Below the pieces are notes generated by a model. The model did not search any database. It saw only the letters and a program-made list of their open reading frames with translations, and was not told where the DNA came from. The position numbers were made by a program, and so were the translations under genes. A stretch of 64,000 nucleotides of DNA from Mesorhizobium neociceri (lineage in GTDB: Bacteria > Pseudomonadota > Alphaproteobacteria > Rhizobiales > Rhizobiaceae), in NCBI RefSeq assembly GCF_013520985.1, contig NZ_JACDTY010000017.1, positions 62,001-126,000 of the forward strand, read 5' to 3'. This document shows positions 10,123 through 19,056 of the stretch, piece after piece. Positions within the stretch are counted from its first letter, which is position 1. Every line of letters starts with the position of its first letter.

Positions 10123-11589
10123 ATGCAATCCTCAGCAAGCCTGCTTCAGCGTCAGAAGCAATCCATGGTGGCATCGCCTCAGCTGATTGAGTCGATACGG
10201 TTGCTGCAACTGTCGCATACCGAACTGCATCAGTATCTGGGGCAGGAAATCGCGAAGAACCCTCTGTTGGAGCTGGCGTCAAACGATGATGGCGCGTCTG
10301 GACAAGATTCGTCGATGTCGGGGGAGGATTCCCAGATCGACATGCGCGAAAAGGACTTCGCCAAGCCGATCAGTGCCGGCACGCCTGAGCGGCTCACGCA
10401 ATCGAAGGCGACCCGCAACACGGCCAACGCCCCGTCGGGCGAAGGCAATGCCGTCGACAATTTTGCCGCTTTCACCGAAACATTGCACGACCATGTCGCT
10501 CTCCAGATTGCCCTCACTCCATTCACATCGCAGCAGCGGCTGATTGCCGGCCAGCTTGCCGCGCATCTGGAGGAAACCGGCTATCTGCGGGTAAGCCTGT
10601 CAGAACTGGCCGGCAGCCTGAACGTCCGAGAGGGCGATGTGGAACGGGTGCTCGCAACCATGCAGCACTTTGACCCACCGGGACTCTTTGCGCGAACGCT
10701 CAGCGAATGCCTTGAGATCCAGTTGCGCCAGCGAGACCGGTTCGACCCGGCTATGGCAGCTTTGGTTGCCAATCTTCAGACGCTTGCGCGACGTGATTAT
10801 CAGGCCTTGAAGCAGCTTTGCGGTGTCGACGAAGAAGACCTTCTCGACATGTTGCATGAAATCCGTGCGCTTGACCCCAAGCCTGGGAATCAGTTCCAAA
10901 CCGGCGTGCTGGAATCCGTCATGCCCGAGGTCTGGGTGACGCCCTGTCCCGGCGGTGGATGGCAAATCGAACTTGATCCGAACACACTGCCCAAGCTGCT
11001 GATCAACCAAACCTATTACGCCGAAGTCTCGCGCGCGACCGCCCAAAATTCGAAAGATCAGGCATTTCTCAACCAGTGTCTGGAGAACGCGAACTGGCTG
11101 ATCCGCAGCCTTGATCAGCGCGCCAAGACGATCCTTAAGGTCGCCACCGAAATCGTGCGCCAGCAGGAAGCCTTTTTGGAACACGGCATCGCGCATCTGA
11201 GGCCTCTCAATCTCAGGACTGTGGCCGACGCCATTAACGTGCACGAGTCCACGGTCAGCCGGGTGACCTCGAACAAATACATGCTTACGCCCCGCGGTGT
11301 TTTCGAACTCAAGTACTTTTTCACCGTGGCGATCGCCTCCTGCGAAGGCGGTGACGCTCACTCCGCAGAATCTGTCCGCCATCTGATCAAGGCAATCATC
11401 GCCGCAGAATCGCTGCAGGAGGTACTTTCCGACGATGACATCGCAGCCCGGCTCATGGAAACGGGTATCCATGTTGCTCGCCGCACCGTCACCAAATATC
11501 GCGAGGCGATGAACATCCCCTCCTCGATACAACGACGCCGGGAAAGGCGCTTATGGCTCAACGGTGATCAAGGCCTGAAGGCATCTTAA
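10123..11589 (+). CDS. rpoN2: RNA polymerase sigma-54 factor, symbiotic copy
   Basis: The 488-residue protein begins with the glutamine/leucine-rich activator-interaction region (LQRQKQSMVASPQLIESIRL), has an acidic and variable linker, the core-binding region, a helix-turn-helix (LRTVADAINVHESTVSRVTS) and the RpoN box ARRTVTKYRE near residues 452-461. It directs RNA polymerase to -24/-12 promoters and needs an ATP-driven activator such as NifA. It lies 70 bases after prxS in the same orientation. ATG 10123 is chosen because the family N-terminus starts there; AGGAG lies 12 bases upstream. Its position in a NifA-driven operon implies positive feedback on the nif regulon. Confidence 0.95.
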   Translation: MQSSASLLQRQKQSMVASPQLIESIRLLQLSHTELHQYLGQEIAKNPLLELASNDDGASGQDSSMSGEDSQIDMREKDFAKPISAGTPERLTQSKATRNTANAPSGEGNAVDNFAAFTETLHDHVALQIALTPFTSQQRLIAGQLAAHLEETGYLRVSLSELAGSLNVREGDVERVLATMQHFDPPGLFARTLSECLEIQLRQRDRFDPAMAALVANLQTLARRDYQALKQLCGVDEEDLLDMLHEIRALDPKPGNQFQTGVLESVMPEVWVTPCPGGGWQIELDPNTLPKLLINQTYYAEVSRATAQNSKDQAFLNQCLENANWLIRSLDQRAKTILKVATEIVRQQEAFLEHGIAHLRPLNLRTVADAINVHESTVSRVTSNKYMLTPRGVFELKYFFTVAIASCEGGDAHSAESVRHLIKAIIAAESLQEVLSDDDIAARLMETGIHVARRTVTKYREAMNIPSSIQRRRERRLWLNGDQGLKAS

Positions 11590-11604
11590 GCTGACGAGCT
11601 ACCC

Positions 11605-12258
11605 TTAGTCCAAAGCGATCCCGCTGTTGATGCGTGTGAGGCGGCTTTCGCCTTCCTCCGGACCGAAGCAGCCTTCAAATTCACTGCATTCCCGGCAGCT
11701 AGGCACGGTGCACAGCGAAAAACCTTCCGCCTCGCAGAGCTTGCGGTAAAAAAACTTCTTCCATTTCATGTTTTGGGTGTTGCCGGCTGCCAAGGTCGGG
11801 AAATGCGTGGCAAGCAGGCGGCTGAGCTCGGCCCGATTGACAAGGCCAAGGTCCTGCCACAGATGATCGTTGCGCATCGAACGGCGGGCGATGATCTTGG
11901 CGAAGCAGGCGCTCGCCGGGTCGCGTGGCCGAGCATGCGCCAAGAGCAAATCGTGCAGAAGTTCTTCCTCCATCTCGGGCTCGGGGTCGCATGCCTCTTC
12001 CAAGGCGAAGGCGTCGATCACAATTGCCGGGCAACAACGGGCGACGAGATCGCGCAGCTCGGCGCGGGAAAGCCCGGTTGAGTCCGTCGCCGTCGCCTCG
12101 CCGGCCTCAACTTCCTTGAGCGCGCACGACAGGACACAGGCAAGCACATGCTGGTCGAAGCCCTTTTCCAGCTCGAAGCCAGGTCTTTGGCCGGTGCCGA
12201 GACCGCCATCGCGATGGGCGAACATGGTCCCGTTCTCCTGGGTTGTCTCGTCGGTCAT
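11605..12258 (-). CDS. nifQ: NifQ, molybdenum delivery protein for FeMo-co
   Basis: The product has 217 residues and ends with the diagnostic cysteine cluster Cx4Cx2Cx5C (CTVPSCRECSEFEGC). NifQ carries a Mo-Fe-S cluster and hands molybdenum to NifEN/NifH during FeMo-co assembly. The conserved body includes WKKFFYRKLCEAEGF just before the cysteines. The gene converges on rpoN2 with only 15 bases between stops. I found no -24/-12 element just upstream, so it may be read from the P450/SDR/LLM cluster, whose last gene ends 275 bases upstream in the same direction. Confidence 0.93.
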   Translation of the reverse strand: MTDETTQENGTMFAHRDGGLGTGQRPGFELEKGFDQHVLACVLSCALKEVEAGEATATDSTGLSRAELRDLVARCCPAIVIDAFALEEACDPEPEMEEELLHDLLLAHARPRDPASACFAKIIARRSMRNDHLWQDLGLVNRAELSRLLATHFPTLAAGNTQNMKWKKFFYRKLCEAEGFSLCTVPSCRECSEFEGCFGPEEGESRLTRINSGIALD

Positions 12259-12533
12259 GCAGAGACGCTATCGGCCACTGTCTGGCAGTCAGACTCGGGC
12301 ACAGTGCACCGCCAACCGCAGGCATGGTCGAGAACAGGCTGGTGCGGTTGAGCTCGTGGTCAAAGCCATCGTCCTCGCCTTCTGCGGCCGGCGCATTTCA
12401 CCTGCGTGGTCAATGGCATCAGAACGCACGACCTCGCGCGCGCAGTTTTTGAAGCGGCGGCCGCAGCCGATGCTGCTGGCGCTGTGTCTATTGATGAGAT
12501 GGCAGGCACCCTCTGCATCATGCGGTTGCGAAT

Positions 12534-13586
12534 TCAAACCCGCGCATGACCAAGCGACTTGTTGATCGCTGGAATGATCTTCTCGCCCCAGCGATCCATC
12601 TGGCGCAGCATCGTCTTTTGGTCGAAATCTCCCAACTGGGTCTGGATTGCGATCTGGTCCGGCTTCAAGATGTCGATCTCTTCCAGCAGTCGTTCGATTA
12701 CGCGATTCAAGCTGCCGATCGGCAGGTTCTCGCGCATGGTTTCGAATGACAGATCCTGCTGGGTCGGCGTTTCCTGCAGCAGATAGCCGTCCACGCTCTG
12801 CTCGCGCCGCTCATGCAGCGCTTCAGAAAGCCGGCGTTGGAAGCGCGCATTGTCGAGATAGCTGTTGATCTCTGCCTCGTCGTCGCTGGCATAGCAGCAA
12901 CGCAGCAAAGATATCTTGGCGTCCGTGACTTTCCTGCCCTCGGAAGCCGCGGCCTTTTCGATCGTTGTGCGCAGCGTGCTCAAACTTTCCAGGCCATTGT
13001 GCAATGCTGTGACAAATAAATTGAGTCCCTCACGATAGGCCCGGCTCATGCGCGCGGACCCGCTGGCGATCCAGATCGGAGGGGTCGGCTTTTGGACGAC
13101 GCGCACCGATGTTGCCGTCAGCGGTATCGTCTCATACCGGCCGTGATGCTCGAAGATGTCCTGCTTGAGACCCTTGAGAAGGATGTCCAAATATTCCGAG
13201 AAGACGGCGGGCGCCCCATCAATATCCACGCCGAAGCGCTCAAACTCGAATTGCTGATACCCCAAGCCGAGGCCGAGCTCGAGACGGCCGTTCGAAACGA
13301 TGTCAGCGAAGCCGACCTCGGACAGCAGGCGCTGTGGCTGATAGAGCGGCAGCACGCACACGGCAGTGCCGAGGCGAATGGTGCTCGTCACCCCGGCGCA
13401 GTGGGCCACCATCATCAAGGGCGACGGAATGAGGCTGTAATTGTTGAAGTGGTGCTCGGCGAACCAGGCTGTATTGAAGCCAGCCTGCTCCGATACGACC
13501 GCCTGTTCGATGGAGTTGCGGATGACGCTGTCGCAAGATTGATGATAGCCGCGTTGAGCAGCCAGGATGAAGGTGGCAAATTCCAT
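12534..13586 (-). CDS. Luciferase-like flavin-dependent monooxygenase
   Basis: The 350-residue protein is a bacterial-luciferase-like (LLM) TIM-barrel oxidoreductase: FNTAWFAEHHFNNYS near residue 40, a core strand RLGTAVCVLPLYQPQRL, and GRLELGLGLGYQQFEFERFG. Such enzymes use FMNH2 or F420 to oxidise aldehydes, sulfonates or terpenoid-like substrates. It is the last gene of the leftward P450-ferredoxin-SnoaL-SDR series and is likely to act on the same metabolite. A similar gene set occurs on other rhizobial symbiotic replicons near rpoN2/nifQ; the product is unknown to me. Confidence 0.87.
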   Translation of the reverse strand: MEFATFILAAQRGYHQSCDSVIRNSIEQAVVSEQAGFNTAWFAEHHFNNYSLIPSPLMMVAHCAGVTSTIRLGTAVCVLPLYQPQRLLSEVGFADIVSNGRLELGLGLGYQQFEFERFGVDIDGAPAVFSEYLDILLKGLKQDIFEHHGRYETIPLTATSVRVVQKPTPPIWIASGSARMSRAYREGLNLFVTALHNGLESLSTLRTTIEKAAASEGRKVTDAKISLLRCCYASDDEAEINSYLDNARFQRRLSEALHERREQSVDGYLLQETPTQQDLSFETMRENLPIGSLNRVIERLLEEIDILKPDQIAIQTQLGDFDQKTMLRQMDRWGEKIIPAINKSLGHARV

Positions 13587-13878
13587 GGTGCTTCCTTTGC
13601 TCGCAGAAGGGTTGGCCGATCATGGGCCGGCTCGGCATCCGCACGGTTGCTCGCCATATCGATCTGGCGCTTGGCGGGGCGGGATTCTTCGGCAGACCGC
13701 GCGCATACTGCGTGCTGGGGCGCTCCCAAAGTTGGAGCTGCTTCAACCCGGAGGAACATCCGCGCCGCTGATGACATCCTCGACCGCGGCCGCCCTGTGG
13801 GGGCGCGCAGCCGGGAACTCCAACGTTTTTCGTCGGCATCGAAAGGCCACAGCACGTGGCATTGCGCATGGGCGTCCA

Positions 13879-15480
13879 TCAACCCGCGGCCTCCGCAAAA
13901 CCGTGGTCAGGGAGGCCGCCAGTGTCTCCTGCATCGCCAAACGAGGTCCAGCCACCGTCCACGTAAAGGGTCGAGCCGCTGATGTACGAGGCGTCAGAGG
14001 AAGCAAGGAAAAACACCGCATCCGCGACCTCTTCCGGCCGTCCCATCCTGCCCATCGGGATGCGTCGTGCGATCAAATTCAAATCGATGCGACCGGCCCT
14101 GGCCAACTGATCAATGGCAGGCGTGCGGATGCAACCAGGAGCGACGGTGGCTGTGCGAATGCCGACCGGCCCAAGTTCGGCCGCCATGCATCGGGACAGC
14201 ATATCCATCGCCGCTCTCGAGGCGCCATAGATATGGCGTGGCGCGAAGGGCAGAAAGCAGTCGATCGATGCGAGATTGAGGATCACGCTGCCCGGGCACA
14301 TCACCTTGATCGCCTCGCGCGCACAGGTGAAAGCACCGGTGATATTGACGTCCAGGACGTGTTCTATCCCTACCGGCGTTTCTTCAATGCCTGAACTGAA
14401 AGCCTCGGCGACAGCAGCACAGTTGACGAGGACATCGATGCGTCCGAATCGCCCCCGCAGGTCGTTGAACAGCGCCACCACCTCGCTTTCGAGGGCCACA
14501 TCCACGGACTGCGCCAGGCTCCTTCCGCCCAGCGATCCAGGGAGCGCTGTGGCGGCAGCGTAGTCCCTATCTGCAATTACGACGGTATCGCCGTTGGCGG
14601 TGAAACGGCGAACAATGGCGGCGCCGGCGCCGTTTGCGCCGCCCGTGACGACCACGATTCGTGAGTCGGTGGGTTCGGCCTTACAGGAAAGCTCGTTTCG
14701 GGGTGCCCCTTCCACTGCGGCATGCGCATCCCCTGCCTGGTTGAATGTCATCCAGCCGCCATCGACCGCCAGCACCGATCCGGTGATGTAGCTCGCCTGC
14801 GGGCTGGCCAGAAAGCGGGCGACCCGGGCGATCTCGTCGGCCCGCGCCATCCGCCCCATCGGTACGCGGCGGCGCATCGCCGCCGGGTCCATTTTGCGCG
14901 CCCGTTCCAGTGCTGCAATCATCGGCGTGTGCACGCAGCCCGGCGCTACCGCTGTGACGCGGACGCCGCGTGAAGCCCACTCGCAAGCCAGCGACTTCGT
15001 CAACGAGATCAGACCCGCTTTTGAAGCGGCGTAGGCGTTGCGTTTGGGATTGCTGATAATGCCCGCTATCGAGGCGATATTGACGATTGCGCTGCCCGGC
15101 CCCATGCGCCTGGCGGCTTCGCGGGACATGAGCAACGGCCCAACTAGATTTACTGCCAGGCCGCGACGGAAGGCGTCGACGCCCGAGTCAACTGTCGCAG
15201 TCATGGTCGGCCCGACGGCTGCGTTGTTGATGAGGACGTCGAGCTGCGCGAACTGAGCTTGGAGCCGGCCATAGAGTGCGCGCACTTCCTCCTCTCGCGA
15301 GACGTCGCATTCGAGGCCCAGATGCGGATGGCCGCAGTCACGAGCCAGTTCAACCACGCCCCTGCCGGGGAGGTCGACCGCAACAACAGTGTCCCCATCC
15401 CCGGCCAGGATACTGACCAGGGCGCGGCCGATTCCCCCCGCGGCCCCTGTGATGATCACGATGCGCCCGGCCTGCTTCAC
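13879..15480 (-). CDS. Tandem short-chain dehydrogenase/reductase (two SDR domains)
   Basis: Two complete SDR units are fused in 533 residues. The first (1-250) has TGAAGGIG, NNAA and the YAASK catalytic signature. The second (about 270-520) has TGGANGAG, VNCAA and YGASR, so the usual catalytic lysine is arginine. Both end with the family tail (SGSTLYVDGGW in the second). The first domain should be a NAD(P)H oxidoreductase; the second may be structural or have altered activity. The gene sits between the SnoaL-like gene and the LLM monooxygenase in the P450 cluster and is probably expressed with them from the NifA/sigma-54 promoter at 18,134-18,230. Confidence 0.92.
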   Translation of the reverse strand: MKQAGRIVIITGAAGGIGRALVSILAGDGDTVVAVDLPGRGVVELARDCGHPHLGLECDVSREEEVRALYGRLQAQFAQLDVLINNAAVGPTMTATVDSGVDAFRRGLAVNLVGPLLMSREAARRMGPGSAIVNIASIAGIISNPKRNAYAASKAGLISLTKSLACEWASRGVRVTAVAPGCVHTPMIAALERARKMDPAAMRRRVPMGRMARADEIARVARFLASPQASYITGSVLAVDGGWMTFNQAGDAHAAVEGAPRNELSCKAEPTDSRIVVVTGGANGAGAAIVRRFTANGDTVVIADRDYAAATALPGSLGGRSLAQSVDVALESEVVALFNDLRGRFGRIDVLVNCAAVAEAFSSGIEETPVGIEHVLDVNITGAFTCAREAIKVMCPGSVILNLASIDCFLPFAPRHIYGASRAAMDMLSRCMAAELGPVGIRTATVAPGCIRTPAIDQLARAGRIDLNLIARRIPMGRMGRPEEVADAVFFLASSDASYISGSTLYVDGGWTSFGDAGDTGGLPDHGFAEAAG

Positions 15481-15700
15481 GGGATCTTGCTGCGGGCATC
15501 AGCAATTCCTGCCCGTCGGACCGCGGAATGCTGCGCCGCGCTAAAGCAAAAACTGCTTGGGAATACTTGGCCCTGCGTTACCGCAGTGTGAGCAACATAG
15601 CAGGCCGCCCTCCCCATCGGGCCGCTGCCGGGCAGAAACGCTATGTCCTCGGCTGCGTCCGTGCCGGGCAGAATTGCGCCGGGATTGCTGTCTGTAATCA

Positions 15701-16285
15701 TCACAGACCTTGTCTTCGATCGCCGCCCAGGCTCGGAACCTCTGCTTCGTGGCGAGGAGGGATGCGATGCTTTGCGAGCGCATAGACCGCGTCAACCGGA
15801 CGAGGTGCGCCGATCGGCTGCCGCCGGCCAAACCGTTCTGCCTCAGGCACCGCGGGTGGGACCTGCTCCTCGACCCAATCGTAGACCACCGTCCGTTCGG
15901 AGATCCGCCACTGCCCTTGCCTCTTCTCAAACAGATCGCAGTAGCGGCCGCAGAGCAGCATCTGGCGTACTTCTCCGTCCTCGTCCGGGCCGCGTTGCTT
16001 TGCTGAGAAATAGCTCTCGACGGCGGCCTCTGCCTGGCTGATGAATTCGATCAGCACGTTCGTGATCCGATGGATGTTTCGCGGTCCGGTCTTGAAGACC
16101 ACGAGCGCCGACCGGATGAAACCTTCTGCCGAGCCGCAATAGGCTCCATGATTGTCGTGCGCATCTGGCCAGTACGCGCTGCGCAGCGCCGCCTCATCCG
16201 CGCGGTCAATCCCGCGGCAGTACCGATAAAGGCAATCGCGGATCGCTTCGCGGTCGAGTAATTCCGTGATTTTTTCTTGGTCCAT
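15701..16285 (-). CDS. SnoaL-like / NTF2-fold protein
   Basis: This 194-residue product starts at MDQEKITELLDREAIRDCLYRYCRGIDRA (only part quoted by position: residues 1-20 carry DREAIRDCLYRY), the hallmark of SnoaL-like polyketide-cyclase or ring-hydroxylating dioxygenase small-subunit-like proteins. A central strand is followed by WRISERTVVYDW. Members are cyclases, isomerases or small subunits that hold hydrophobic ligands. ATG 16285 is preferred over upstream in-frame starts because the family N-terminus begins there. Context, between ferredoxin and SDR, suggests a role on the P450 product. Confidence 0.8.
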   Translation of the reverse strand: MDQEKITELLDREAIRDCLYRYCRGIDRADEAALRSAYWPDAHDNHGAYCGSAEGFIRSALVVFKTGPRNIHRITNVLIEFISQAEAAVESYFSAKQRGPDEDGEVRQMLLCGRYCDLFEKRQGQWRISERTVVYDWVEEQVPPAVPEAERFGRRQPIGAPRPVDAVYALAKHRIPPRHEAEVPSLGGDRRQGL

Positions 16286-16410
16286 CGGTCCTGTCGCAAC
16301 ACTGAACTGGGAAGGCGTTCGCGCGCTCGCCCACCGTTTGCGCGTCATGTGGAGTGGCTTGAGATGTCCCTTGCGCAGCTGCGACGAGAACGGTGGATCA
16401 GAGGACGCAA

Positions 16411-16695
16411 TTATCCTGGCCAGCGTGCCGCCACATTGACGGAGGTTGATTTAAGCTCGTCCGGGCCGCGTTCGACTGAGTCCGGCTCACGCTGCGCAGC
16501 GGGCGTGCGGTCCACTTCCAGCGCACGTTCGGGGCAGGATTGCGCGCCTTGCAGCGCGAGCAACTGCTCCCCCGCCGTAATCTCGATGTCACCGGGCAGG
16601 ATGTAGCCCTCGTCATCAAGCTTGAAGATCTCCGGCGCTTGCGCCGAGCAACGCGCGTGGCCCTGGCATTTGGTGTTGTGGACGATAATGCGCAT
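16411..16695 (-). CDS. Small 3Fe-4S-type ferredoxin for the P450
   Basis: From ATG 16695 the protein is 94 residues. Cys10 and Cys16 in CQGHARCSAQAPEIF, plus a distal Cys in SCPERAL, give the C-x5-C...C-P pattern of single-cluster ferredoxins that serve bacterial cytochromes P450. A longer in-frame start at 16764 would overlap the end of the P450 gene. It is placed directly after the P450 gene and is presumably its electron donor. The last 30 residues are polar and without homology that I recognise. Confidence 0.85.
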   Translation of the reverse strand: MRIIVHNTKCQGHARCSAQAPEIFKLDDEGYILPGDIEITAGEQLLALQGAQSCPERALEVDRTPAAQREPDSVERGPDELKSTSVNVAARWPG

Positions 16696-16754
16696 AGCGC
16701 TGCCTACCTTGTCGCTCGCGCCATTGTCTGCGCCGTGTCTCGGGGCGGCCGTCG

Positions 16755-17972
16755 TCATGACCAATCCAGGACCAGATTTTCAATCCCGAACACATGGCCG
16801 CCATAGGTGATGGGCGATGTACCCTTCTTGATCCGGAAAGCCGGTATGCGCGCCAGCCACTCCTCCAAGGCAATGACAATCTCCCGTCGGGCAAGGTGTG
16901 AGCCAATGCAACGATGGGGTCCATAGCCAAAGGCGGCGTGGCGATTGTTCTCTCGGGCCAGATCGACCGTGTTGGGGCATTCGAATTCTGCCGGGTCACG
17001 ATTTGCGATCATCGTCGCGCAGGAAACATAATCCCCCTTGCGGATCGGCGCGCCTTCGAAGTCGATATCCTTCCTTGCCACGCGGAGCATCTGAATGGGC
17101 GGATAGGCGCGCAGCAATTCTTCGGCTGCGAGCGCAATCCGCTCCGGTTCGCTGCGCAGCAGTTCCTGATCTTCGGGGTTGCGCGCGAGATAGGCCAGGT
17201 CGAAGCCTATAGCTGCTGCGACGCTGTCGAGTCCCGCGACGAACACAAGCACGCCAATGCCACGGACTTCCTCGTCGGTCAGCCGGCGACCCTCGAGCTC
17301 GGCCTGCACGATGAAGCTGATAAAATCATCGACGGGCTCCTTGCGGCGCAAGGCTGTAAGTTCGTCGATGAAGTCCACGATCGTCCGGGCAGCCGCCGAT
17401 CGTTCAGGGCGATCGCCGTGGAGCAGCTCTTGCCCCCAGCGGACAAATGTATCGAGCCTGTCATCCGGCAAGCCCAGAAAACGAAGGGAGATGCTGACCG
17501 CGAAAGGGAAGGCGAAATCTTTCGTGACGTCGCAGCTTGAGCCCGATGCGGCGATTCTGTCGATGAGCAAGACCGCTCGCTCGCGGACAGCGGGCTCCAG
17601 TTCCGCCACCCGCTTTGGCGAGAGCAGCGGATTGAGGAGTGAGCGAAAGACACCGTGGGCCGGTGGATCGAGCTCAAGCGGGATTGTCGGCCAGCTTTCA
17701 TCCAGCGCGGCTGAAAAAAGTTTACGATGGCTGGAAAAGTTTTCGGCGTCCTGCAGCACCCGGCGCTGATCTGCGGCGCGAGTGATGACCCAGGTGCCCA
17801 GGCCATCTTGCGTATTGTAGGGAGAATAAAAGATTGGCGGCCCGCTGTGGACGCAAGCGACCGCTGCGTGCGGGTCCCCGTTGGGCGTCCGTTGCATGCC
17901 TGGCGACGTAAAGAGGCTGAAGTCCCTGACCATTTCGCGCGGGACATGATCTGGAACGCGGCTGACCGGCAT
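16755..17972 (-). CDS. Cytochrome P450
   Basis: The 405-residue soluble P450 has the haem loop FGYGPHRCIGSHLAR (Cys355), the ExxR pair (EELLR, 284-288) and the I-helix AGLDSVAA (246-253) where serine replaces the usual acid-threonine threonine. The GPHRCIGSHLAR loop resembles the camphor-hydroxylase (CYP101) side of the family and rhizobial CYP127-type enzymes. It would hydroxylate a small hydrophobic substrate with electrons from the adjacent ferredoxin. It heads a five-gene leftward cluster and has a NifA site and -24/-12 promoter 160-260 bases upstream, so expression in nitrogen-fixing bacteroids is likely. Confidence 0.94.
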   Translation of the reverse strand: MPVSRVPDHVPREMVRDFSLFTSPGMQRTPNGDPHAAVACVHSGPPIFYSPYNTQDGLGTWVITRAADQRRVLQDAENFSSHRKLFSAALDESWPTIPLELDPPAHGVFRSLLNPLLSPKRVAELEPAVRERAVLLIDRIAASGSSCDVTKDFAFPFAVSISLRFLGLPDDRLDTFVRWGQELLHGDRPERSAAARTIVDFIDELTALRRKEPVDDFISFIVQAELEGRRLTDEEVRGIGVLVFVAGLDSVAAAIGFDLAYLARNPEDQELLRSEPERIALAAEELLRAYPPIQMLRVARKDIDFEGAPIRKGDYVSCATMIANRDPAEFECPNTVDLARENNRHAAFGYGPHRCIGSHLARREIVIALEEWLARIPAFRIKKGTSPITYGGHVFGIENLVLDWS

Positions 17973-18133
17973 TTGGCTCTCCTATGTTTCAGGCGTTGTT
18001 TGCGTTCGATTGGCGATCGCACGGCAGGTCACACCATGGATTGACCACGCGTGGTACGTTCCGGCCCAGGCGTACTGATCGGGCAATGAGATGCGCTCAA
18101 ATGAACCAACATGCCGCCTGACAAAATCGTCAG

Positions 18134-18230
18134 GGCAAGTTGCGTGCCGTTTAACGCACCCCTTGCGTTGCCGCATAATTGCCCGCAACCAGTGGCCGGG
18201 TCTTGGCCGCCTGTTGTTCGGCTTGCGACA
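18134..18230 (-). promoter_or_regulatory. NifA-dependent sigma-54 promoter of the P450 cluster
   Basis: On the minus strand a TGT-N10-ACA site (TGTCGCAAGCCGAACA, 18215-18230) is followed by CGGCACGCAACTTGCC at 18134-18149, a good -24/-12 match. The spacing of about 65 bases between site and promoter is normal for NifA. The P450 start is about 160 bases downstream. Confidence 0.8.
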
Positions 18231-19056
18231 TTCTTGCTCAGCTTCGAACACAGCAAGTGGCTGATGAAGGCGCCTCAGGCCGCAAACGCCACGACCCGAG
18301 ACGAATTTCCCGCAGTGGTGCGCGCTTGGGGATGTGAAACACCCTCCAGACAAAACAGGAGCAGGAGCAGGATGCGATCGCCGTTGCTGCGACGGGGGTC
18401 TTCGCAGACCGGTGTCCTCACAGACCGCTGCGGCGCAAGCAGAACGCGTTAGAGACGGAGCCGTCAAGGTCGATACCGTCCCACCGGTTTGCCGCAAAGC
18501 GTCGGTCGGCCCTTGGCGCTTCATTGTCCGAAGCCGGTGAGCAAGAGCAGATTGCGCCGACTATACAGCACCATCCGAGCGGCCCTGGCGGCAAGCGAGC
18601 CGGGCCCGGTCCGGGGAAGGCACCATGCGCCTGCTCAAACGGGTCAATCGTTGCTTCAGGTGAGGTGGCATTGGCACTTGCACGCACGGTGAGGCCCATC
18701 AAGGCATCAGAAAAGACGACGGAACCCTGGCTAAGAGACGACACTCTGTCGAAGCGCCTTGGAGATTGTGCCGGTCTCGCCGCGGTACCTCGACCCTTCA
18801 CACCTCGTGCTCGGTAGCCGTAGCTGTCTCGCGACCGCGACGTTCGCCATGGAATTACCGGCCACCTTCCATCCGAGGCGACTTGCTCGTCTCCGCCTCG
18901 GAGAAACCGGCACCGATATTGCATTCTCGCCATCGCAACATGTCGGGTAGTGAACATCCCTTCGCGCAATGCCGCCGAGACCAGTGGATCTTTTGGTTTT
19001 GTGCGGGTCAACGCTGCCAGCTCACGTTCCAGCGCACCCAATTGGCGAGCTTATTC
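18231..19056. other. Gene-free stretch before the MFS gene
   Basis: Nothing here matches a known family. A 207-codon frame on the minus strand (18418-19041) is rich in Arg, Ser and Ala, with no plausible start signal. A sequence near 18666 resembles a -24/-12 promoter but has one extra base between GG and GC and no NifA site. Confidence 0.4.

Noticed and set aside
18663..18682. TGGCATTGGCACTTGC-like sequence before the MFS gene, resembling a sigma-54 promoter
   Set aside because: GG and GC are eleven bases apart instead of ten, and no TGT-N10-ACA site is found upstream.
18418..19041. 207-codon minus-strand frame between P450 and MFS genes
   Set aside because: No ribosome site, no motif, Arg/Ser-rich composition; likely a non-coding GC-rich frame.
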